A stretch of DNA of 11,443 nucleotides, from NCBI GenBank assembly GCA_017936025.1, contig JAGBGL010000109.1:1-11443 (forward strand), read 5' to 3'. A program made the position numbers and the translations under genes. Under the pieces are notes generated by a model. It was not told where the DNA came from, ran no database searches, and was given only the letters and a program-made list of their open reading frames with translations. Each line of letters opens with the position of its first letter. Within the stretch, counting starts at the first letter, position 1. Of this stretch, positions 1 through 5,115 are shown piece by piece. The stretch is from Bacillota bacterium. Its GTDB lineage: Bacteria > Bacillota > Clostridia > Peptostreptococcales > Anaerovoracaceae.

Positions 1-473
1 CCTTCGGTCTCATCCATGGAGATGAAAGTCGTTACATTCGTTTTTCCTTCAGCGATTATTTTTTCAACGTCAGTTTTGTGATCCCTGTCGAAGATCAGTA
101 TGTCGGCATAACTGCGGGCAAGAGATGATTCCAGTTCTTCATACGGAAGCCCTTTGTCCAGCGGGATGCACACGCCGAGTCCGCATACTGCTGCAAAGTA
201 ACTGAGTATCCATTCATAACGGTTTTTGCCGATTATAGCGATACGTTTTCCTCTGTGTCCGGCTTCCATCAGTCCTGTCCCCAGACTATTCACATCTTCT
301 CTGAACCGGTTAAAAGATACTTTTTCATAAGTAAACTCTTTTCTGCTCTTTTTGTGTTTAATGATAAATGCATCTTTCTCGCCAAACAGGTCTGCTGTAA
401 TATTCAGCAGTTCTCTGAAGTCTCTGTATTCACGGTTCTTATACAAGACCTTTGCATTTTTGATCAGTTCCAT
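1..473 (-). CDS. Long-chain acyl-CoA synthetase (AMP-forming), N-terminal part, cut by window edge
   Basis: The gene starts with ATG at 473 and stays open to the left edge, giving 157 N-terminal residues. A segment reading IIGKNRYEWILSYFAAVCG followed by IPLDKGLP matches the early region of long-chain fatty acid-CoA ligases of the AMP-binding (ANL) superfamily, where IIGxNRYEW and the VPLDK-like stretch are typical. Known members activate free fatty acids with ATP to acyl-AMP and then acyl-CoA, usually at the inner face of the membrane. The ATP-binding P-loop and the catalytic C-terminal domain lie outside the window, so substrate and intactness cannot be judged. An AGGAG site (485-489) lies about 11 nt before the ATG. 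The gene is transcribed divergently from the DUF1836 gene, and a sigma-A-like promoter with an inverted repeat sits just upstream. Family assignment is fairly firm; chain-length preference is unknown. Confidence 0.85.
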   Translation of the reverse strand, partial: MELIKNAKVLYKNREYRDFRELLNITADLFGEKDAFIIKHKKSRKEFTYEKVSFNRFREDVNSLGTGLMEAGHRGKRIAIIGKNRYEWILSYFAAVCGLGVCIPLDKGLPYEELESSLARSYADILIFDRDHKTDVEKIIAEGKTNVTTFISMDETE

Positions 474-516
474 TTATTTTAATACTCCTTTTTGACATGG
501 TTTATAGCTACACTTT

Positions 517-537
517 ACATAGTTATCGAAACTATGT
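517..537. promoter_or_regulatory. Inverted repeat, possible operator
   Basis: A perfect 8-bp inverted repeat, ACATAGTT and AACTATGT, is separated by 5 bp (ATCGA). It overlaps the -10 box (534-539) and the probable transcription start of the leftward acyl-CoA synthetase promoter, which is where a repressor would block initiation. It lies outside both coding regions. Binding by the neighbouring DUF1836 HTH protein is an inference from position only; a TetR- or MerR-type regulator encoded elsewhere would fit equally well. Confidence 0.5.
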
Positions 538-562
538 TAACTCATCATGCAAACTTTGTCAA
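534..562 (-). promoter_or_regulatory. Sigma-A-type promoter for the acyl-CoA synthetase gene
   Basis: On the minus strand a perfect -35 box TTGACA (562-557) is followed by a 17-bp spacer and a TAACAT -10 box (539-534, 4 of 6 to TATAAT). Transcription would start near 527, leaving a leader of roughly 55 nt before the ATG at 473. The inverted repeat at 517-537 covers the -10 and start region. Confidence 0.7.
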
Positions 563-565
563 CCA

Positions 566-594
566 TTGACAACAACTTTTATATGTGGTATCAT
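566..594 (+). promoter_or_regulatory. Sigma-A-type promoter for the DUF1836 gene
   Basis: A perfect -35 box TTGACA (566-571) is followed by a 17-bp spacer and TATCAT (589-594, 5 of 6 to consensus). A TG at 586-587 makes it an extended -10. Transcription would start near 601, about 40 nt before the ATG at 640. The promoter lies inside the upstream in-frame extension that starts at 547, which argues that the extension is not translated. Its -35 box is only 3 bp from that of the opposing promoter. Confidence 0.8.
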
Positions 595-639
595 GTATTC
601 GTCAAATTTCGGCGACAACGAAAAAAGGAAGGATACAAT

Positions 640-1161
640 ATGACAGCAAAAGGGCTGGAAGAATTCAAACTGCCCAGATGGGACGACCTGCCATCCATGG
701 ACCTATATCTTGAACAGATACTGGAACTGCTGGATGAATGGCTAGGCGACTATCTTTCTGTGAAAGGCAAAAGAGTGTTGACCAAGACAATGATCAACAA
801 TTATGTGAAGCTTCAGTATCTGAGAGCACCGGTAAACAAAAAATACGACAGACTTACAGTAGCCTGCCTGTTTGTTATTGCGGTTTTAAAACCCATATAT
901 ACAATCGAGGAGATTTCACGGTTTATCAGTCTGGCACTTCAGTTCGAATCCGCTGACAAGGTTTTCGACCGTTTCTGCGATATGACTGAACAGGCTGTAA
1001 GCAATGCATTCAACAGAACTTCCATGTCTAAAACAAAAAAAGAAGGCGATCCCCGTGATCTCTTCTGGAATATTTGCAATTCATTTGCCTGCCAGCTGTA
1101 CGTGAAGAAAATATATCTTCAGGCGCCGGCAGACGAGCAGCTCGAGTTTCCAACTAAGTAA
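640..1161 (+). CDS. DUF1836 family HTH protein, putative transcriptional regulator
   Basis: This 173-residue protein matches the DUF1836 pattern: an N-terminal LPRWDDLPSMDLYLEQ stretch (11-26), then a helix-turn-helix-like region with TKTMINNYVK (48-57), a KKY motif (67-69) and a following segment near ACLFVIAVLKPIYTIEEI (75-92). The HTH plus adjacent basic loop resembles the N-terminal DNA-binding half of MerR-like proteins. The C-terminal half is helical with no recognised ligand domain. The family is common in Bacillota and poorly characterised; a DNA-binding role is inferred, and no target is established. An in-frame ATG exists at 547, but the start at 640 is preferred because an AAGGAAGG site (625-632) precedes it by 7 nt and the promoter lies between the two ATGs. 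The gene is monocistronic and divergent from the acyl-CoA synthetase, so it may regulate that gene or itself. Confidence 0.85.
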   Translation: MTAKGLEEFKLPRWDDLPSMDLYLEQILELLDEWLGDYLSVKGKRVLTKTMINNYVKLQYLRAPVNKKYDRLTVACLFVIAVLKPIYTIEEISRFISLALQFESADKVFDRFCDMTEQAVSNAFNRTSMSKTKKEGDPRDLFWNICNSFACQLYVKKIYLQAPADEQLEFPTK

Positions 1162-1181
1162 ATTTCATACTTTCCTATATT

Positions 1182-1219
1182 AAAGGGCGGCTTTCATTAA
1201 ATTGAAAGCCGCCCTTTTT
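1182..1219 (+). terminator. Rho-independent terminator of the DUF1836 gene, possibly shared with spoIVA
   Basis: A perfect 15-bp stem (1182-1196 with 1203-1217), GC-rich in the middle, encloses a 6-nt loop and runs into T's up to 1219 on the plus strand. It lies 20 bp after the DUF1836 stop codon. On the minus strand it begins 4 nt beyond the spoIVA stop, but the T-tract there is poor (TTTAATAT), so termination of spoIVA is plausible yet weaker. Two convergent genes sharing one hairpin is a common arrangement. Confidence 0.9.
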
Positions 1220-1221
1220 CA

Positions 1222-2700
1222 TTACACTATTATACAGATAAAATATTCTTTTCCGTCGTCACAGATCTTCTGCAGAGATTTCTGTATCTTCCCGCGAATG
1301 CTTTCAGGTACTCCTGTCAGCTTGCTCTGCATCTGCTCGGCTGTCATGTCGTAGACTGTCCTGCCGAATATATTTGTCTCCCAGATTTTCTCGGGCTCAG
1401 TCTCGTACTGAGCAAGAAGCTGGGCCAGCAGGGCTTCCGCATGTTCCTGGCTGCCGACAAGCGGCGCCACTTCTGTCGTAATATCTGTTTTTATAATATG
1501 CAGGCTCGGTGCTCTGGAAACAATACGCACTCCGTACCTGCCTCCCTGCTGGAAGATCTCCGGTTCTGAAAGGATCATTTCCTGCAGTTTTGGCTGAACG
1601 ATGCCGTATTCAGTTGCTTCCACCTGATTCAGCGCATCGCTGATTTTGTCGAACGATTTTTTTGCAGAAGCAAAGTCCTGAAGCAGCCTGAAGAAATGGG
1701 CATCATCCTGAACCTCGGTATCCATGATTTCGCCAATGATTTTATAAAACAGTCCCGGTACCAGTGACATATCCAGTACAGCACGGCCCGTTCCCATATC
1801 GAGACTTTCAAGACGGACACGGTCCGTGATTTCGCCATCTGAGAGCCCCTGCAGCAGGCCCGTCAGATCGGCAGCTGTATTCACTGCTCCCATCCAGCCG
1901 GCAACTTTCGCAAGCAGCGCCTGCTTCAGCCAGTGGTCCGCCGCAAGACCTTCCACAAATCCGGGAAGCGAGATCGCTATCTCATCTACAGGAAACTGAT
2001 ATAATAACGTCTGCATTATCTGCTCCAGCTGATTCTCCGGCATCTTCACACAGTCCACCGGAACTGCAGGCACACCGAAACGTTCACGGAGATCTGCTGC
2101 CAGCTGCTGTGCTGCCGGATCTGCAGGCATCACAGAATTCACAAGAATGATAAAAGGTTTTCCCAGTTCTTTCAGCTGACTGATCACACGTTCCTCGGCT
2201 TCGATATAGTTTTCACGGTCGATATCGCCGATCGTTCCGTCAGTCGTAATCACTATCCCGACAGTCGAATGTTCTTCGATCACTCTGCGGGTGCCGATTT
2301 CCGCCGCTTCCACGAAAGGAATCTTTTCATCGTCCCACGGTGTTCCCACCAGACGCGGCTCACCTTCCTCCATGTGGCCCAGAGCACCGGGAACCATGTA
2401 TCCGACACAGTCCACCAGCCTCACACGGCAGCTCATACCGTCCGGCATATCCAGAGGGAAAGCCTGCATAGGAACGAACTTCGGTTCTGTCGTTGTGACT
2501 GTTCTGCCCGAACCGCTCTGAGGCATTTCATCAAGGACTCTGCCCCTCTCATACGGGTCTGTGATCTGAGGCACCACCAGCAGATCCATGAACCTCCTGA
2601 TAAAGCTCGATTTGCCTACCCGCGCCGGTCCGACGACGCCTATATAAATATCACCGCGGGAACGTCTGGCAATACTTTCATATATTTTATAATTTTCCAA
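1222..2700 (-). CDS. spoIVA: Stage IV sporulation protein A, spore coat basement ATPase
   Basis: SpoIVA is made in the mother cell and polymerises on the forespore surface using ATP, forming the platform for coat assembly and helping cortex formation. From the TTG start the protein is 492 residues, the same length as Bacillus subtilis SpoIVA. The Walker A motif GPARVGKS puts the lysine at residue 30, and RLVDCVGY puts the Walker B aspartate at 97, both matching the B. subtilis numbering from memory. Threonines of TTTEP (69-71) fit the sensor threonine region. Other hallmarks are EIGTRKVI/EHSTVGIVITTDGTIGD-like segments, EAEERVI, and a hydrophobic C-terminus ending ICIIV. The TTG (2698-2700) is chosen because AGGGAGG (2709-2715) lies 8 nt upstream; the in-frame ATGs at 2724 and 2769 have no good site. 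In B. subtilis the gene is sigma-E dependent. The gene follows miaB, separated by a hairpin. Confidence 0.97.
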   Translation of the reverse strand: MENYKIYESIARRSRGDIYIGVVGPARVGKSSFIRRFMDLLVVPQITDPYERGRVLDEMPQSGSGRTVTTTEPKFVPMQAFPLDMPDGMSCRVRLVDCVGYMVPGALGHMEEGEPRLVGTPWDDEKIPFVEAAEIGTRRVIEEHSTVGIVITTDGTIGDIDRENYIEAEERVISQLKELGKPFIILVNSVMPADPAAQQLAADLRERFGVPAVPVDCVKMPENQLEQIMQTLLYQFPVDEIAISLPGFVEGLAADHWLKQALLAKVAGWMGAVNTAADLTGLLQGLSDGEITDRVRLESLDMGTGRAVLDMSLVPGLFYKIIGEIMDTEVQDDAHFFRLLQDFASAKKSFDKISDALNQVEATEYGIVQPKLQEMILSEPEIFQQGGRYGVRIVSRAPSLHIIKTDITTEVAPLVGSQEHAEALLAQLLAQYETEPEKIWETNIFGRTVYDMTAEQMQSKLTGVPESIRGKIQKSLQKICDDGKEYFICIIV

Positions 2701-2705
2701 AACAA

Positions 2706-2756
2706 AAACCTCCCTGTGCCACATGCTGTAATTTCTACAGTATATTAGGGAGGTTT
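2706..2756 (-). promoter_or_regulatory. Hairpin containing the spoIVA Shine-Dalgarno; possible terminator of upstream operon
   Basis: On the minus strand a perfect 10-bp stem pairs AAACCTCCCT (2756-2747) with AGGGAGGTTT (2715-2706). The 31-nt loop contains a second 5-bp hairpin, CTGTA with TACAG (2740-2736 and 2730-2726). The 3' arm includes the spoIVA Shine-Dalgarno AGGGAGG, and the arm continues into a T-rich run (TTTTTGTTTT) that ends at the TTG start. RNA transcribed through from miaB could therefore fold so that the site is hidden, or terminate. The pairing is seen directly; the regulatory role is inferred. Confidence 0.6.
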
Positions 2757-2768
2757 GCTTTATATTCA
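2739..2768 (-). promoter_or_regulatory. Candidate sigma-E-type promoter for spoIVA
   Basis: On the minus strand TGAATATA (2768-2761) resembles the sigma-E -35 pattern (G-K-M-ATAT-T), and 14 bp further AATATACT (2746-2739) matches 5 of 8 positions of CATACAAT. Spacing fits sigma-E promoters, and sigma-E control of spoIVA is established in B. subtilis. Transcription would begin near 2732, inside the loop of the hairpin, so the message would lack the arm that pairs with the Shine-Dalgarno. The AT-rich setting makes chance matches likely, so the call is tentative. Confidence 0.4.
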
Positions 2769-2788
2769 TATTTTTACGCCGTTTGCAT

Positions 2789-4111
2789 CTATTCGCTTAC
2801 AATTTCACCTTCGAGGCTGAAAGTTTTTCCCGCAGTCACTCTCACGTTTACGATTTTGCCCACAAGGTCTTCACTGCCTTCAAAATTGATCAGCTTGAAG
2901 CCATCGGTTCTGCCGCTGTAAGCCGTAGCAGTGTTTTTGCTGTACCCTTCAACAAGGACCTTCTCAACGCGGCCGACATATGCCGCATTTTTCTTCGCTG
3001 AGATTTCATTGACCAGATCTACAAGGCGGTTGAAACGCTCATGCTTGACCTCTTCCGGAATCTGATCAGGATACTTCTCGGCAGGGGTTCCTTTTCTGAT
3101 GGAATACAGGAACGTAAATGCAGAATCATATTCCACTTCAGCAACCAGACTGAGTGTTTCCTCAAATTCTTCTTCGGTTTCACCCGGGAAGCCTACTATG
3201 ATATCTGTACTGATAGTAATTTCAGGCACTGCTGCTCTCAGCTTGCGGATCAGCTCCAGATAATCCTCACGCGTGTATTTTCTGTTCATTTCTTTCAGTA
3301 CACGGCTGCTTCCGCACTGGACCGGCAGATGGATGTATTTACACAGTTTTTCGCAGTCAACATACGCCTGGATCAGCTTGTCGGACAGATCTTTCGGATG
3401 GGAAGTCATGAAACGGATACGCTCCAGGCCTTCCACTTCATTGAGCATATAGATCAGATCAGAAAAATCTGTATTCTCATCGCCCCTGTACGAGTTGACG
3501 TTCTGGCCCAGCAGTGTTACTTCGCGCACACCATCTGCCACAAGGCACTTCACTTCGCGCAGGATATCTTCAGGTTTCCTGCTGCGTTCACGGCCTCTCG
3601 TATACGGCACGATGCAGTATGTACAGAAATTGTTGCATCCGTACATGATATTTACGAACGCTTTATGCTTGTATAGTCTCTTTGCCGGAAGCCCTTCGAC
3701 GATTTCGCCGCCGTCTTCCCATACATTGATAACTCTCTTCTTTTCTTCGAGCGCACTGTCCAGCAGCTGCGGGAACTGATGGATATTATGAGTGCCGAAA
3801 ATCACATCGACCCACGGGAACTTCTTTTTGATATCATCGATGATGTGCTGCTGCTGCATCATGCATCCGCAGACACACAAAGTCAGGTCTCTGCTTTTCT
3901 TTATTTTTTTGAGCTGTCCGAGAGTTCCGAAGAATCTCTTATCGGCATTGTCTCTTACGCTGCAGGTGTTAAAAATGACCACATCGGCTTCATCACGTTC
4001 AGGACTTTCTTCATAACCTTTTTCAGCCAGCATGCCCGCAAGAGTTTCGGAGTCATGCTCGTTCATCTGGCATCCGAAAGTAGTGATGTGATAAGTCTTA
4101 GTCTTCTTCAT
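2789..4111 (-). CDS. miaB: tRNA-2-methylthio-N6-dimethylallyladenosine synthase
   Basis: MiaB is a radical-SAM methylthiotransferase that adds a methylthio group to i6A37 in tRNAs reading UNN codons, which stabilises codon-anticodon pairing. The 440 residues show the expected order: an N-terminal UPF0004 domain with cysteines 14 (FGCQMNEHDSE), 50 (FNTCSVRDNA) and 83 (CGCM) for the auxiliary [4Fe-4S] cluster, the radical-SAM motif C158-x3-C162-x2-C165 (GCNNFCTYCIVPYTRGRERS), and a C-terminal TRAM domain (about 375-440). The NTCSVR and CIVPYTRGRERSR signatures favour MiaB over RimO and MtaB. Length is near that of the E. coli enzyme and lacks the N-terminal extension of some Bacillus homologues. 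The ATG overlaps the last 14 nt of gpsA, with only a weak GAGAG-like site in front, so translation is probably coupled to gpsA. The gene needs IPP-modified tRNA from MiaA, not encoded here. Confidence 0.96.
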   Translation of the reverse strand: MKKTKTYHITTFGCQMNEHDSETLAGMLAEKGYEESPERDEADVVIFNTCSVRDNADKRFFGTLGQLKKIKKSRDLTLCVCGCMMQQQHIIDDIKKKFPWVDVIFGTHNIHQFPQLLDSALEEKKRVINVWEDGGEIVEGLPAKRLYKHKAFVNIMYGCNNFCTYCIVPYTRGRERSRKPEDILREVKCLVADGVREVTLLGQNVNSYRGDENTDFSDLIYMLNEVEGLERIRFMTSHPKDLSDKLIQAYVDCEKLCKYIHLPVQCGSSRVLKEMNRKYTREDYLELIRKLRAAVPEITISTDIIVGFPGETEEEFEETLSLVAEVEYDSAFTFLYSIRKGTPAEKYPDQIPEEVKHERFNRLVDLVNEISAKKNAAYVGRVEKVLVEGYSKNTATAYSGRTDGFKLINFEGSEDLVGKIVNVRVTAGKTFSLEGEIVSE

Positions 4112-5093
4112 GTCTTCTCTCTCTTCCCATCAGCATCTCCAGAGCGTCTCTTGCATCGATATTGCCGTTGATCACATTATACAGTGCTGTAGTGATAGGC
4201 ATATCCACGCCTTCACGCACCGCCAGATCATAAGCGGATTCTGTAGTAAACATTCCTTCAACTACCATTCCGACTTTTTCTGTTGCTTCTTTAGGATCCA
4301 TACCTTCACCGATCATGATTCCGCATCGTCTGTTTCTGGAATGCATGGAAGTGCATGTAACGATCAGGTCGCCCACGCCTGTCAGTCCTGCAAAAGTCGC
4401 AGGATCCGCGCCCAGTTTGATACCGAGTCTCTTGGTTTCTGCCAGGCCTCTTGTCATCAGCGCAGCTTTCGCATTGTCGCCGAATCCCATTCCATCAGAG
4501 ATCCCTGCACCCAGTGCGATGATATTTTTCAGAGATCCGCCCAGTTCAACGCCAATAACGTCTTCTGTAGTATAAACACGGAAACGGTCTGTCATGAAGA
4601 TTTCCTGGACTTCTTCCGCCAGCTTCAGATCTTTGGAAGCAACGGCAACTGTTGTCGGCATTTCTCTTCCGACTTCTTCTGCATGGGACGGTCCGGAAAG
4701 AACTACGTATTTTGCTTCCGGTAATTTTTCAGCTGCGATTTCCGACATTCTCTTGAGCGTCTTCTGTTCAATACCCTTCGCTACATTCACCAGAATCATT
4801 TCCGGTTTCAGGTATGGTATCGCACTGTCCAGCGCGCCTCTGAAGAACTGTGCGGGTGCAGAGAAAAGAACCACATCAGCGCCTTCAATGGCAGCTTCTA
4901 TCGTGTCTACGATATGCAGATTATCATTGAATTTAATGTCAGGCAGGTATCTCACGTTTTCTCTGTTTGCTCTCATCTCCTGAACATGTTCAGGGTTGAT
5001 ATCCCAGATGTTTACCAGATGTCCTTTGCCGCTGAGAGTTATTGCCAGGGCTGTACCCCAGCTGCCTGCTCCGATCACTCCTACTTTTTTCAT
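4098..5093 (-). CDS. gpsA: Glycerol-3-phosphate dehydrogenase [NAD(P)+]
   Basis: GpsA reduces dihydroxyacetone phosphate to sn-glycerol-3-phosphate with NAD(P)H, supplying the backbone of phospholipids in the cytoplasm. The 331-residue protein starts with the Rossmann motif GVIGAGSWGTALA (5-17), has the NVAKGIE segment with Lys106, VLSGPSHAEEV (131-141), the catalytic-lysine region ELGGSLKNIIALGAGISDG (183-201, Lys189) and the family signature near GLTGVGDLIVTCTSMHSRNR (236-255). All key positions look intact and length is normal for the family. An AAAGGAG site ends 7 nt before the ATG. The gene lies 22 bp after plsY, whose enzyme consumes its product, and overlaps miaB by 14 nt (the shared run contains the miaB ATG and the gpsA TAA). 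Confidence 0.97.
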   Translation of the reverse strand: MKKVGVIGAGSWGTALAITLSGKGHLVNIWDINPEHVQEMRANRENVRYLPDIKFNDNLHIVDTIEAAIEGADVVLFSAPAQFFRGALDSAIPYLKPEMILVNVAKGIEQKTLKRMSEIAAEKLPEAKYVVLSGPSHAEEVGREMPTTVAVASKDLKLAEEVQEIFMTDRFRVYTTEDVIGVELGGSLKNIIALGAGISDGMGFGDNAKAALMTRGLAETKRLGIKLGADPATFAGLTGVGDLIVTCTSMHSRNRRCGIMIGEGMDPKEATEKVGMVVEGMFTTESAYDLAVREGVDMPITTALYNVINGNIDARDALEMLMGRERRHEED

Positions 5094-5115
5094 CTGTAAT
5101 CTCCTTTAATGCAGC

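Noticed and set aside
255..482. Plus-strand 75-codon frame at the left end
   Set aside because: It is antisense to the start of the acyl-CoA synthetase, whose protein has clear family motifs; this frame has none.
547..639. 31-codon in-frame N-terminal extension of the DUF1836 protein
   Set aside because: A good promoter (566-594) lies inside it, the expected transcript would start after its ATG, and a strong ribosome site precedes the ATG at 640.
3041..4724. Several plus-strand open frames of 130-211 codons opposite miaB and gpsA
   Set aside because: They are shadows of conserved minus-strand genes, with no ribosome sites or recognisable domains.
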